A DNA stretch of 64,000 bases from Pseudomonas citri (GCF_025336485.1 NZ_JAODAB010000003.1:186001-250000), one strand, 5' to 3'. Positions 46,289 to 54,990 are shown, numbered from the stretch's first letter. Program-made: numbers and translations. Notes: a model not told the origin generated them from the letters alone.

Positions 46289-47197
46289 ATGAGCCAAATG
46301 AATATCACAGATGTCGACCTCAACCTGCTCAAGGCCTTCGAAGCCTTGCACGAGGAATCCAGTGCCAGCCGTGCCGCCCTGCGCCTGGGTGTGACCCAAT
46401 CGGCCATCAGCGCCGCCCTGCGCAGGCTTCGCGATCTTTATGACGATCAATTGTTCGTGCGCACCGGTCGCGGCCTGGCGCCCACCTTGCGGGCCAACCA
46501 ACTGAAACCGGTCATCAGCGATGCGTTGAATAAATGCCGCCAGAGCCTGTCGATGGTCGATCCGCTCGCCAGCCACTATGAAGGACGATCAGTCATCGTC
46601 GGGCTGTCCGACGACTTCGAGATTGCCCATGGCCGTCCGTTGATCGAGGAAGTGGCGCGACGCGCGCCAGGGCTGCGGTTGATCTTTCGCCAGACCCACA
46701 GCCAGATCGTCGGCCGCGCCCTGATGGAACGCAGCCTCGACCTGGCGATCACGGCGGGAGGTTTCAGCCAGCGTTTGCTCAGCCGGCAGGTGTTGGGCGA
46801 AGGCGACTATGCCTGCCTCGTCGACCCTGCCAGCCTGACGCCAGGTCAGCCTGCGCTGGGCCTGGAAGCGTTCGTGGAGCGCGAGCACCTGCTGGTGTCT
46901 TCACAAGGTTTTGTCGGTATCACCGACGAGGGGTTGGCCGGGCTCGGGCTTGGCCGCAGGGTTTGCGCTTCGACCACCCATTTTGCCGCATTGCCGTTCC
47001 TGCTCAAGGGCAGCCAGGCCGTGGCGACCATCCCGGGCCACGCGGCCCGGGCTATTGCGGCCCTCGGTGGCCTGGCGCTGCTGCCCTGCCCCCTGGACTT
47101 GCCGCGTTACCCCATCGAATTGGGCTGGCGAACCCACGCACAACGGGATCCGGCAGTGGACAGAGTCCGCGAGGCGATCGTCGCGGTCTTTACGTGA
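46289..47197 (+). CDS. LysR-family regulator divergent from the nitrilase gene
   Basis: 302 residues. The N-terminal helix-turn-helix has DLNLLKAFEALHEESSASRAALRLGVTQSAISAALRRLR (NodD/NahR-like spacing), followed by the effector-binding domain (about 95-295). The ATG at 46289 or the in-frame Met four codons later could be the start. The divergent layout with an 84-base spacer is typical for a LysR activator of its neighbour, so it probably regulates the nitrilase. Confidence 0.85.
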   Translation: MSQMNITDVDLNLLKAFEALHEESSASRAALRLGVTQSAISAALRRLRDLYDDQLFVRTGRGLAPTLRANQLKPVISDALNKCRQSLSMVDPLASHYEGRSVIVGLSDDFEIAHGRPLIEEVARRAPGLRLIFRQTHSQIVGRALMERSLDLAITAGGFSQRLLSRQVLGEGDYACLVDPASLTPGQPALGLEAFVEREHLLVSSQGFVGITDEGLAGLGLGRRVCASTTHFAALPFLLKGSQAVATIPGHAARAIAALGGLALLPCPLDLPRYPIELGWRTHAQRDPAVDRVREAIVAVFT

Positions 47198-47200
47198 AAG

Positions 47201-47455
47201 TTACTTGTTGGCTGCCATCAGCCGGTTGACTTCGCTGCGCACCATGTTCGCGTATTCCGGTGGCGACATGCCGTCCAGCTCGGCACGCACCCACTCGGCC
47301 CACTTGCCCTTGCGCTTGGAGCGCTCGCCGAACAGCCGGGCGGCGTCGCCCTTGGCCTTGCCCAGGTTGTTCTGCCACAGCTCGAAGAGTCGGGATTTTT
47401 CGTCTTCCAGCGCGGCGCGCTCGGCCAGGGGCTTGTCTGCCAGATTGAAGCTCAT
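47201..47455 (-). CDS. Small conserved hypothetical protein
   Basis: 84 residues, highly charged and helical (AERAALEDEKSRLFELWQNN; ERSKRKGKWAEWVRAEL), soluble with no signal. It ends three bases from the stop of the LysR gene (convergent). No domain with a known function is recognised. Codon use is genome-typical. Confidence 0.7.
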   Translation of the reverse strand: MSFNLADKPLAERAALEDEKSRLFELWQNNLGKAKGDAARLFGERSKRKGKWAEWVRAELDGMSPPEYANMVRSEVNRLMAANK

Positions 47456-47601
47456 GGGAAATACCTGTTGCGTAAATAGGCGCCATCTTACACCGTGAGA
47501 CCAGGATTTCATGAATGGATCGTGCTGCGCCCGTACACCGCAACTTCCAAGCCTGCGCAGCACTCCATAGTTCAGGGCCATCTTCAACAAGGAGTCATTC
47601 A

Positions 47602-47919
47602 ATGGCGCGCAAAAGTACAGGGCAAGCGAACGGGGAACAGATCAAGGACCAGACCTTCAGCGAACTGCGGGCGCTGATCGAGGAGTCAGAAAAACTGCTC
47701 AAGAGCAGTGCCTCGCTGGTGGGCGAAGACGCCGATCACCTGCGCGGCCAGATCTCGCACAGATTGCAACAGGCCCTGGACTCGCTCGCCAGCGCACGGG
47801 AGCGTACCCGCCCCATGGTCGATGCCACCGAAACCTACATTGGCGGGCATCCGTGGCAAACCGTGGCGATCAGCGCCGGCCTGGGGTTGGTGGTGGGCTT
47901 GTTGCTGGGGCGACGTTAA
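47602..47919 (+). CDS. DUF883 family protein (ElaB/YqjD-like)
   Basis: 105 residues. A long amphipathic helical N-terminal part (FSELRALIEESEKLLKSSAS, then RLQQALDSLASARERTRP) is followed by a short C-terminal membrane anchor (TVAISAGLGLVVGLLLGRR). The family includes E. coli YqjD/ElaB, which bind ribosomes and tether them to the inner membrane in stationary phase. The start at 47602 has AAGGAG; upstream frame is not used. Confidence 0.88.
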   Translation: MARKSTGQANGEQIKDQTFSELRALIEESEKLLKSSASLVGEDADHLRGQISHRLQQALDSLASARERTRPMVDATETYIGGHPWQTVAISAGLGLVVGLLLGRR

Positions 47920-47940
47920 GTCACGCCCCCAAAAAAAGCT

Positions 47941-48002
47941 GTAGAAACAAGGCCTTGTAGAAGCAAGGCTTTGTGGGAGCAAGGCTTTGTACAGGCAAGA
48001 CT
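47941..48002. repeat. Tandem expansion of a REPIN outer arm
   Basis: About four head-to-tail copies, 14-18 bases each, of a unit like AGAAGCAAGGCTTTGTGG (variants AAACAAGGCCTTGT and CAGGCAAGACTTTGT) precede a complete REPIN. Each copy equals the outer arm GTGGGAGCAAGGCTT of that element. Confidence 0.8.
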
Positions 48003-48093
48003 TTGTGGGAGCAAGGCTTGCCCGCGACGAACGATAACGCGGTCCAACTGTCGGACCGCGGCGCGGCTATCGCGAGCAAGCCTTGCTCCCACA
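48003..48093. repeat. REPIN after the DUF883 gene
   Basis: TTGTGGGAGCAAGGCTTGCC at 48003 pairs with GAGCAAGCCTTGCTCCCACA at about 48074-48093. The inner inverted repeat is GCGGTCC / GGACCGC. It is nearly identical to the one at 56287. Confidence 0.9.
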
Positions 48094-48135
48094 GGGCACA
48101 GGGCACAGGGCACAGGGCACAGGGCACAGGGCACA
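48094..48135. repeat. Minisatellite of six perfect GGGCACA units
   Basis: The 7-base unit GGGCACA is repeated six times without change, immediately after the REPIN and 8 bases before the fcs stop codon. It is a likely slippage-prone tract, noncoding as read here. Confidence 0.95.
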
Positions 48136-48143
48136 GAGGGAGT

Positions 48144-50021
48144 CTAGCCAATAGCACCGGCCCGCAAGATCGACGGCTCCTCACCCCGATACAACGCCTC
48201 GACCTTTTCCGCCCGCCACTGCAACACCGCCCGCTGGTTGATCGTGCCCTTGTCGGTGATTTCACCGCGGTCGATGGAGGCTGGTTCATCGAGCAAGGCA
48301 ATCCACTCCACGCGACTGGCGTTGCCGCTGGCATCACGGTTGAGGCGCTGCAACCAGTCGCTGAACCACTGACGCACTGGCACGCTGGCAAGCACCGCGG
48401 CGTCGCTGGCGTCCGCGCCCAGGCCTGACAGCCGTCGACATTCGGCCAGGCGTGGAAACACCAATGCCCCGAGACACTCGCGGTCCGGCGCAGTCACCAC
48501 CAGGTCCATGACATACGGCGTGCCGGCCAGTACCCCCCGGTTGCGCAGCGGTCCGACGCTGACGAACACGCCGGAAGACAACTTGAAGTCCTCGGCGATC
48601 CGTCCGTCGAACATCAAGCCCCACTGCGGATTGGCGGGATCGGCCAGCTTGATCGCGTCCCCCGAGCAATAGAAGCCGTCCTCGTCGAATACCTCGGCGG
48701 TCTGCTGCGGCGAGCGCCAATAGCCCGGCATGATGTGCGGCCCGCGAAAGCGCCCTTCGAACTTGCCGTCCACCGGCACCAGGCGCACTTCGCAACCGGG
48801 CGCCGGCAGGCCGATGTAGCCGGCCATGGACAGCGGTCCGGTGGTGAAGGTGCAGGACGGCGACGCCTCGGTCATGCCCAGCCCGGCCATCATGCGGATC
48901 CGCTCGCCGCAATGCTGCTCGGCCACCTTGTCGAGCCGGTCCCAGGTGCTTTGGGACAAGCCCGCCGCCGCGAAGAAAAACAGGCTGACACGCTGGAAGA
49001 AACGCTCGCGCAACACCTCGTCCTGCTCCAGGGCGCTGACCAGCTCTTCCCAGCCCTTGGGTACGGTCAGGTAGGCCGTAGGGGAGATTTCCTTGAGGTT
49101 GCGCAGGGTTTCGGCAAAGCCCTGGGCGGTGGGTTTGCCGTCATCGAGGTAGAACGTGCCACCGTTGTACAACACGATCCCGACGTTGTGGCTGCCGCCA
49201 AACGTGTGGTTCCAGGGCAGCCAGTCCACCAGCACCGGCGGCGTCTCGCCGAACACCGGAAAGGTCTGCAACAGCATCTGCTGGTTGGCGCAGAGCATGC
49301 GCTGGGTGGTGACCACGGCCTTGGGCAACCGGGTGGAACCCGAGGTGAACAGGAACTTGGCGATGCTGTCCGGGCCGGTGGCCGCAAAGGCCTCTTCGGC
49401 CTCGACACCGCCCGGTTGTGCCAGCAGGCTGGCAAAGCTTGCCCGAGATCGGCCCGCCATTTCGCCGCGCACCGTGATCAGGGGAACGTCTGCCGGCAAC
49501 ACGGCGTTGATCGCTCGCTCGAACGGTGCGGCGTCGCTGACGAACACCAGCCCGGGCTGCAACAGGTCGCAGACATGTCGCAGCTTGGCGAAATCCTGGG
49601 ACAGCAACGAATAGGCCGGCGACACCGGGCAATAAGGAATGCCGGCATACATCGCACCGAGGGCCATTTGCAGGTGCTCGATGTCGTTGCCGGACAGCAG
49701 CGCCAAGGGCTTTTCAGCGGATAAACCGTAGGCCAGCAAACCTTGCGCAATCGCGCGGACGCTGTCGAGCATTTCGGCGTAGCTGACTCGACGCCAGTCA
49801 CCGCCCGACTCACGGGCGGCGATAAAAGTCTGTTGCGGGCGTACCCGTGCCCAGTGCACCAAGCGGTCCAGCAGGCGCGCCGGCATGGGCGCCAGGGGTT
49901 CCAGGGAGCGCATGTGCAGGATGCCCCGCTCTTCCCTGACTTCCACGGCTGGATGGCCGATCGACACCTGGCGATAACGCCCGGGACCGGGCCGGGAGGA
50001 CGATTTGAACTCGGAACTCAC
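48144..50021 (-). CDS. fcs: Feruloyl-CoA synthetase
   Basis: 625 residues of the acyl-adenylate-forming family. The ATP motif is FTSGSTRLPKAVVTT (about 229-243), followed by DWLPWNHTFGG and the later MFDGRIAEDFKLSSG with the adenylation aspartate. It activates ferulate, p-coumarate and caffeate to CoA thioesters. The start is taken as GTG at 50021 because GGAGG lies seven bases upstream and the N terminus then matches relatives; the frame extends to 50195 inside vdh. It is the last gene of ech-vdh-fcs. The minisatellite lies just beyond its stop codon. Confidence 0.92.
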   Translation of the reverse strand: MSSEFKSSSRPGPGRYRQVSIGHPAVEVREERGILHMRSLEPLAPMPARLLDRLVHWARVRPQQTFIAARESGGDWRRVSYAEMLDSVRAIAQGLLAYGLSAEKPLALLSGNDIEHLQMALGAMYAGIPYCPVSPAYSLLSQDFAKLRHVCDLLQPGLVFVSDAAPFERAINAVLPADVPLITVRGEMAGRSRASFASLLAQPGGVEAEEAFAATGPDSIAKFLFTSGSTRLPKAVVTTQRMLCANQQMLLQTFPVFGETPPVLVDWLPWNHTFGGSHNVGIVLYNGGTFYLDDGKPTAQGFAETLRNLKEISPTAYLTVPKGWEELVSALEQDEVLRERFFQRVSLFFFAAAGLSQSTWDRLDKVAEQHCGERIRMMAGLGMTEASPSCTFTTGPLSMAGYIGLPAPGCEVRLVPVDGKFEGRFRGPHIMPGYWRSPQQTAEVFDEDGFYCSGDAIKLADPANPQWGLMFDGRIAEDFKLSSGVFVSVGPLRNRGVLAGTPYVMDLVVTAPDRECLGALVFPRLAECRRLSGLGADASDAAVLASVPVRQWFSDWLQRLNRDASGNASRVEWIALLDEPASIDRGEITDKGTINQRAVLQWRAEKVEALYRGEEPSILRAGAIG

Positions 50022-50152
50022 GTAGATTTCCTCCACCAAGGCATGCTCGGGTCGCACGGAGCGAGCAGAGCCTGCGGCCTTGTAATTGTTATGTCTGGCC
50101 TTGCGCGGACGACGAGCCGAGGCAGCGCCGTCCACCCTACAAGCGACGGATA

Positions 50153-51601
50153 TCAGATCGGGTAATGCCGGGACCCATTCTGCAAGGTCACCCAACGCAA
50201 CTGGGTGAAATGCTCGATGGACGCCTTGGCGCCGAAACTGCCGTAGCCACTGGACTTGACCCCGCCGAAGGGCATCTGCGCTTCATCGTGCACGGTCGGC
50301 CCGTTGATGTGGCAGATGCCCGACTCGACCCGTTGGGCCAAGGCCAGTGCACGGCTGGTATCGCGGCTGAAAATGGCCGCCGACAGACCAAACTCCGAAT
50401 CGTTGGCCAGGCGCAGCAGCGCCTCGTCACCTTCACCGCGCAGCACCACCGCCACCGGACCGAAGGACTCCTCGTGGTACAGGCGCATATCCGGGGTCAC
50501 ACCGTCGAGCAAGGTCGGCTGCAAGATACTGCCGTCCAGTTGCCCACCCGCCACCAGCGTTGCGCCTTTGTCTACCGCGTCGTCAATCAGCGCCTTGATG
50601 CGTTGACCGGCGCTGGCGTCCACCAGCGAGCCCAGCATCGAGCCTTCGGCAGCCGGATCACCGGCGCGCAAGGTCGCGATCTTCGCCGCCAGCCGCGCGA
50701 CAAAGGCATCGGCCACGCGGGCATCGACGATCAGGCGCTCGGTGGACATGCAGATCTGGCCCTGGTTGAAATACGCCCCGAAGGCCGCCGCTTGTACGGC
50801 AGCATCCAGGTCGGCGTCGTCCAGCACCAACAGCGGTGCCTTCCCGCCCAACTCCAACACGGCCGGCTTGAGATGGCGCGCCGCGAGCTGGCCGACAATG
50901 CGCCCGACATGGGTCGAACCGGTGAAATTGACGCGGCGCACCGCCGGGTTGGCGATCAACCGTTCGACAATGGCCGGCGCATCGGCCGGCGCGTTGCAGA
51001 TCACATTGACCACGCCATCGCCCAGCCCGGCGTCCTGCAACACCTGGCCGATCAAGCGATGCACCGCCGGGCTGATTTCCGAGGCCTTGAGCACCACCGT
51101 GTTGCCGCAAGCCAGGGGCATGGCGATGGCGCGGGTGGCAAGAATCACCGGGGCGTTCCACGGCGCGATGCCCAGCACCACGCCGCAAGGCTGACGCAGG
51201 GCCATGGCAAAACTGCCGGGCACGTCCGACGGAATGATTTCGCCATTGATCTGAGTGGTCATGCACGCCGCTTCGCGCAGCATGTTCGCCGCCAGATGCA
51301 CGTTGAAACCGTACCAGTTGGCCATGGCGCCGGTTTCGCCGGCGGCGGCGATGAATTCGCCGCTGCGGGCCTGCAACTGCTCGGCGGCACGCAACAGGCG
51401 CGTGCGGCGTTCGTTGGGCGCCAGCGCGGCCCAGGCGGGAAACGCTGCTTGGGCGGCGGCCACGGCGGCATCGGCATCTTCCAGCGTGGCGGCGGCCACG
51501 CGTGACACCACCTCCCCGGTCACCGGGTTGCAGCGCTCGAAGGTCCGGCCGTCACGGGCCGGGCACGACTGGCCGCCAATCAACAGGGGCACGTCCAGCA
51601 T
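50153..51601 (-). CDS. vdh: Vanillin dehydrogenase
   Basis: 482 residues of the aldehyde dehydrogenase superfamily. The nucleophile is Cys284 in FNQGQICMSTERLIVD, and the general base is the Glu of LELGGKAPLLVLDD (about 250). It oxidises vanillin and 4-hydroxybenzaldehyde, released by Ech, to vanillate and 4-hydroxybenzoate with NAD+. It lies between ech and fcs, 79 bases after ech, with an Hfq/Crc-type motif overlapping its ribosome site. It is related to salicylaldehyde dehydrogenases, but the context makes vanillin the natural substrate. Confidence 0.93.
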   Translation of the reverse strand: MLDVPLLIGGQSCPARDGRTFERCNPVTGEVVSRVAAATLEDADAAVAAAQAAFPAWAALAPNERRTRLLRAAEQLQARSGEFIAAAGETGAMANWYGFNVHLAANMLREAACMTTQINGEIIPSDVPGSFAMALRQPCGVVLGIAPWNAPVILATRAIAMPLACGNTVVLKASEISPAVHRLIGQVLQDAGLGDGVVNVICNAPADAPAIVERLIANPAVRRVNFTGSTHVGRIVGQLAARHLKPAVLELGGKAPLLVLDDADLDAAVQAAAFGAYFNQGQICMSTERLIVDARVADAFVARLAAKIATLRAGDPAAEGSMLGSLVDASAGQRIKALIDDAVDKGATLVAGGQLDGSILQPTLLDGVTPDMRLYHEESFGPVAVVLRGEGDEALLRLANDSEFGLSAAIFSRDTSRALALAQRVESGICHINGPTVHDEAQMPFGGVKSSGYGSFGAKASIEHFTQLRWVTLQNGSRHYPI

Positions 51602-51610
51602 GGTGATTCC

Positions 51611-51626
51611 TCTTTATTGTCTTTAT
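51611..51626 (-). promoter_or_regulatory. Candidate Hfq/Crc CA motif of vdh
   Basis: On the minus strand ATAAAGACAATAAAGA runs directly into the GAGG ribosome site, ten bases before the vdh start. Confidence 0.55.
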
Positions 51627-51680
51627 AGGGAACACGTTCACAGTAGCGGCGGCACCATGGGCGCCCGCCGCGCCGTTGCC

Positions 51681-52511
51681 TCAGCGTTTGTAAGCCTGCA
51701 ACCCCGGCTTGATGCTCTTGTCGTCCAGGAACTGCTTCATGCCCTGCTCGCGACCGCCCTCGGTGTCCAACAGGCGCGACTGGTCGAGCTTGGCGTACAG
51801 GTAATCCTCGTTCTGCTCCCAGGTCAGTTCACGGCAACGCTTGAAACCATGCTTGGCCGCCCGCAGCACCACCGGGTTTTTCTCCAGCAGATTGCGCGCC
51901 AGTTCCACGGTCACTTCGCGCAGTTGCGCCAGGGGCACGCTTTCATTGACCAGGCCCATCTCGGCGGCTTTCTGCCCGCCGAAGGTCTTGCCGGTCATGA
52001 TGTAGTACAGCGACTGGCGATGGCCCACGGTATCGGCCATGGCCTTGCTGACCAGGTTACCCGGCGGGATGCCCCAGTTGATTTCCGAAAGACCGAAGGT
52101 GGCTTCGTCGGCGCAGATCGCCAGGTCGCATGCCACCAAGGGGCTGAAACCGCCACCGAAGCACCAGCCATTGACCATCGCGATGGTCGGCTTGGCGTAC
52201 ATGCGCAGCAGCTTCCATTGCCATTGCGAGGCTTCGCGACGGATTTTTTCCTGGAGGATTTCCGGGCCGGCGTCGACTTCACGGAAGTATTCCTTGAGGT
52301 CCATGCCCGCGGTCCAGGAATCACCGGCGCCGGTCAGCACCAGCACGCCGGCCGCCGGGTCCTGCTCGAGGGTCTCCAGCACATCGACCATCTCGCGATT
52401 GAGCGTCGGGCTCATGGCATTGCGTTTTTCCGGACGATTGAGGGTGACCCAGGCGATGCCTTCCTCGATCTCGACCTTGACGGTTTTCCAACGACCTTCA
52501 TAGTTGCTCAT
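51681..52511 (-). CDS. ech: p-Hydroxycinnamoyl-CoA hydratase/lyase (feruloyl-CoA to vanillin)
   Basis: 276 residues of the crotonase family, nearly identical in sequence and length to the P. fluorescens AN103 enzyme as I recall it. The active-site residues are in place: Tyr75 (MDLKEYF), Ser123 (GGGFSPL), Glu143 (GLSEINWG) and Tyr239 (DYLYA). It hydrates feruloyl-CoA and then cleaves it to vanillin and acetyl-CoA, without beta-oxidation. It is the first gene of ech-vdh-fcs. Its promoter is overlapped by two palindromes next to the divergent MarR gene. Confidence 0.97.
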   Translation of the reverse strand: MSNYEGRWKTVKVEIEEGIAWVTLNRPEKRNAMSPTLNREMVDVLETLEQDPAAGVLVLTGAGDSWTAGMDLKEYFREVDAGPEILQEKIRREASQWQWKLLRMYAKPTIAMVNGWCFGGGFSPLVACDLAICADEATFGLSEINWGIPPGNLVSKAMADTVGHRQSLYYIMTGKTFGGQKAAEMGLVNESVPLAQLREVTVELARNLLEKNPVVLRAAKHGFKRCRELTWEQNEDYLYAKLDQSRLLDTEGGREQGMKQFLDDKSIKPGLQAYKR

Positions 52512-52520
52512 GGCGCATGC

Positions 52521-52532
52521 TCTCTTGTTCTT
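52521..52532 (-). promoter_or_regulatory. Candidate Hfq/Crc CA motif of ech
   Basis: On the minus strand AAGAACAAGAGA, a regular AANAANAAN run, lies nine bases before the ech start codon. Confidence 0.5.
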
Positions 52533-52548
52533 GGCTGAAGATGATCAA

Positions 52549-52577
52549 AAACTAAACCGGAAATTTAGTTATGTCAA
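52549..52577 (-). promoter_or_regulatory. Sigma70 promoter of ech-vdh-fcs
   Basis: On the minus strand a perfect -35 TTGACA (52572-52577) is 17 bases from TAGTTT (52549-52554). The start would lie about 30 bases before ech. Confidence 0.6.
52550..52570. promoter_or_regulatory. Palindromic operator 1, overlapping the ech -10 region
   Basis: AACTAAA and TTTAGTT are perfect inverted arms separated by seven bases. They cover the spacer and -10 of the ech promoter. A site for the divergent MarR-family regulator is the natural reading. Confidence 0.6.
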
Positions 52578-52591
52578 TTAACTATTAATTG
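52575..52591. promoter_or_regulatory. Palindromic operator 2, overlapping the ech -35 region
   Basis: CAATTAA-CTA-TTAATTG is a perfect 17-base palindrome typical of MarR-dimer sites. It overlaps the ech -35 hexamer. Its centre is 23 bases from that of operator 1, about two helical turns. Confidence 0.65.
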
Positions 52592-52723
52592 GCTTACCTG
52601 TCTTTTTCTGGCTGTATGCCTATGAGGCAGATCAATGAAACACCATTCGACCATAGCCATCGGCCCGCGACCTCGGCAAAATGGATAGCCTTGTTAATCA
52701 CTCACTTCAGGATGTGTTCTTCG

Positions 52724-53209
52724 ATGGCCAAGTCTTCCAAGCTTGCCGAACCCGCCGAGCCCCTGGCCGACACCGGCGCCGCCCAGTTGCCGCTGGACTC
52801 CGCCCTGGACGACCTGATCGGCTACGCCCTGCGTCGCGCCCAGTTGAAGCTGTTCCAGAACCTGATTGGCCGGCTCGCCGTCCATGACCTGCGCCCGGCG
52901 CAGTTCTCGGCGCTGGCGATCATCGACCAGAACCCCGGCCTGATGCAGGCTGACCTGGCCAAGGCCCTGGCCATCGAACCGCCGCAAGTGGTGCCGCTGC
53001 TGAATAAGCTGGAAAGCCGGGCGCTGGCCGTGCGAGTACGGTGCAAACCGGACAAACGCTCCTACGGGATATTCCTGAGCAAGCCCGGCGAGACCTTGCT
53101 CAAGGAGCTCAAGCAGATCGCCGTCGAAAGCGACCTCGACTCTACCGCCGCCCTCTTGGGGAGCGAGCGCGAGGAACTACTGCGCTTGTTGAAGAAGGTT
53201 TATCAATAA
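52724..53209 (+). CDS. MarR-family regulator of the hydroxycinnamate genes
   Basis: 161 residues. It has an N-terminal tail, then a winged-helix MarR domain (about 40-150): LRPAQFSALAIIDQNPGLMQADLAKALAIEPPQVVPLLNKLE and the wing VRCKPDKRSYGIFLS. It is divergent from ech, and the two palindromes between them support repression of ech-vdh-fcs. By analogy with FerR/CouR-type repressors the inducer may be feruloyl-CoA or p-coumaroyl-CoA; this is inference. The start at 52724 is preferred, as ATG 52712 would overlap the ribosome site AGGA. Confidence 0.85.
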   Translation: MAKSSKLAEPAEPLADTGAAQLPLDSALDDLIGYALRRAQLKLFQNLIGRLAVHDLRPAQFSALAIIDQNPGLMQADLAKALAIEPPQVVPLLNKLESRALAVRVRCKPDKRSYGIFLSKPGETLLKELKQIAVESDLDSTAALLGSEREELLRLLKKVYQ

Positions 53210-53240
53210 CAACCTTGCGCATGTCCCTTAGAGAATTTAT

Positions 53241-53332
53241 CTGTGGGAGCAAAGCTTGCTCGCGATAGGTACGCCGCGGTCTAGGCATTGAACCGCGTTA
53301 TCACTCATCGCGGACAAGCCTTGCTCCCACAG
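53241..53332. repeat. REPIN between the MarR and OprD genes
   Basis: CTGTGGGAGCAAAGCTTGCT at 53241 and ACAAGCCTTGCTCCCACAG ending at 53332 form an inverted pair between convergent genes. The inner arms include CCGCGGT and ACCGCG. Confidence 0.9.
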
Positions 53333-53381
53333 GCTTTGCTTCCTTTACTTCCAAAGCAGGAACGGGTCCTCTCCCCATCCG

Positions 53382-54689
53382 CTACCAGATCGGCACGCTG
53401 TACGTCACCAGGAACCGGGTCTGGTTTTCGTCGCGAAACGCCGCCGTGCCGGGGAAATCGTTGCGGTAGATCGACTTGCGCGCCAGCAGGCCGACGTTCT
53501 TCAGCGGGCCCTCCTGGATCACGTAACCCAGCTCCATCTGGAACTCGCGCTCCTTGCGATCCTCGGCATTGAGGGCCGCCAGTTCGATGTGGTCGCCGCG
53601 CACATAGCGCAATCGGCTTCGCAGGCCGGGCACGCCGACCGCAGCGAAGTCATAGTCATGGATCGCCTGCCAGGTACGTTCCTTGGCGTTGAGAAAGTCC
53701 GAACTCATGGTCATTTCGCTCAAACCCATCAACTCGGTGCCGGACACATAAGGCGTGGCCGTATCGCCACTGGCATGCATGTAGCCCAGGCTCACCCGAT
53801 GCCCGCCCAGGCGATATCCCACCAGTGCCGAGACGTTGCGGTTGTCCACCTTGCCGGCCTTGGCCGCACCGTCCTCGTCACTGAAAAAACTGCGCAAGTC
53901 GGTGGTCAGCACACCATCGCCCAAGGGCAGGTTGTGCAGCAGTGCCAAGGTGTTCTGCTGGTACAGGTCCGCCACTTCCGCGTGGTAGGCCCGCAGGCTG
54001 AGGTCTTTGTTGACCTGGTAGTCGCCGCCCACATAGGCCATGTGGGAAGTGGTCGCCGCGCCGTTGAAACGCCGATTGGGCGACGCGATGCTCATCGGCT
54101 GGTAATCGGTGGAGTCGCGCCGGTTGATGCGATCGATGTAACCGGTATTGAACGTCAGCCCGTCAAGGTCCTTGGAGCTGAGCGTCGTCCCCCGAAAGGT
54201 CTGCGGCAGCAATCGCGACGGGCTGGCGAAGGCAAACGGCAGGAAGATCGACACGTCGCCGGTTTTCACCGTGGTCTGGCCGAAGCGCAACTTGCCGGTC
54301 AGCGCCAGGCGCGAATATTCGTCCGCCGCACGTTTGTCGCTGGCCGACACCGGCAGCAATTCAGTGCCACTGCGATCCGGTGAAGAGTCGAGCTTGATCC
54401 CCACCAACCCCCGGGCATCCAGGCCGAACCCGACGGTGCCCGGGGTGAACCCCGACTCGACATTCATGATCAGGCCTTGTGCCCATTCCCTGGCAGCCGT
54501 CTTGGCGCCGTCGTCCTTGTAGTCGCGGTCCATGTAGTAATTGCGCAAGGTCAAGGTGCCATGGCTGTCGTCGATGAACCCCTCTGCCCACGATGCGGGC
54601 GCCCCCAGGCTCAACCCGAGGCAGGCCAGTAGAGAAACGAGCGATGAACCAGGGCCCACCGCGAGGGTGTACCGGGCAAGGTTTGGCAT
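53382..54689 (-). CDS. OprD-family outer-membrane porin
   Basis: 435 residues with a signal peptide (to about residue 36, ending PASWAEG) and an 18-strand OprD-type barrel. Family segments include TLRNYYMDRDY, FLPFAFASPSRLLPQTFRGT, and the closing LVTYSVPIW with a terminal aromatic residue. OprD relatives in such clusters (for example VanP, OpdK) admit vanillate and related aromatic acids. Its leader has a strong AACAACAATAAA motif for Hfq/Crc. It is divergent from the MFS transporter gene. Confidence 0.9.
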   Translation of the reverse strand: MPNLARYTLAVGPGSSLVSLLACLGLSLGAPASWAEGFIDDSHGTLTLRNYYMDRDYKDDGAKTAAREWAQGLIMNVESGFTPGTVGFGLDARGLVGIKLDSSPDRSGTELLPVSASDKRAADEYSRLALTGKLRFGQTTVKTGDVSIFLPFAFASPSRLLPQTFRGTTLSSKDLDGLTFNTGYIDRINRRDSTDYQPMSIASPNRRFNGAATTSHMAYVGGDYQVNKDLSLRAYHAEVADLYQQNTLALLHNLPLGDGVLTTDLRSFFSDEDGAAKAGKVDNRNVSALVGYRLGGHRVSLGYMHASGDTATPYVSGTELMGLSEMTMSSDFLNAKERTWQAIHDYDFAAVGVPGLRSRLRYVRGDHIELAALNAEDRKEREFQMELGYVIQEGPLKNVGLLARKSIYRNDFPGTAAFRDENQTRFLVTYSVPIW

Positions 54690-54701
54690 GTGCGATGTCC
54701 A

Positions 54702-54718
54702 TTTATTGTTGTTGTTTT
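54702..54718 (-). promoter_or_regulatory. Hfq/Crc CA motif of the OprD-type porin gene
   Basis: On the minus strand AAAACAACAACAATAAA, one of the longest regular AANAANAA runs in the window, ends 12 bases before the porin start. Confidence 0.65.
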
Positions 54719-54975
54719 GATCGGCCCCGCCTCGATGAATGGGGCCGTGCGGACAAAGAATGGAAACGGCAGGGGCGCTCCGTCAATCCAGAATGAGCGA
54801 TAATCGAACATTAATATCATTAACCAGTTTACAAACAGATCTGATGAACAATGACAAGCACATGATTTTTATTGAAATTTTTACAACTACGGCTCCACAG
54901 TTACCTCCATTCATTTTTTAGTTAGCTTTGTTAATCTAAAAAGCACCCACCGTTCTCCTCCGAGCCGGTGCCCTT

Positions 54976-54990
54976 ACAAAAACAATAAGA
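54976..54990 (+). promoter_or_regulatory. Hfq/Crc CA motif of the MFS transporter gene
   Basis: ACAAAAACAATAAGA runs into the GAGGA ribosome site, nine bases before the start codon. Confidence 0.6.

Noticed and set aside
47941..48135. Possible CRISPR array
   Set aside because: The repeats are 7-18 bases, directly abutting and without spacers, and derive from a REPIN arm. No cas genes are present.
50022..50195. 58-codon N-terminal extension of fcs
   Set aside because: It overlaps the vdh end, has no ribosome site and no similarity to relatives, whereas GTG at 50021 has GGAGG at good spacing.
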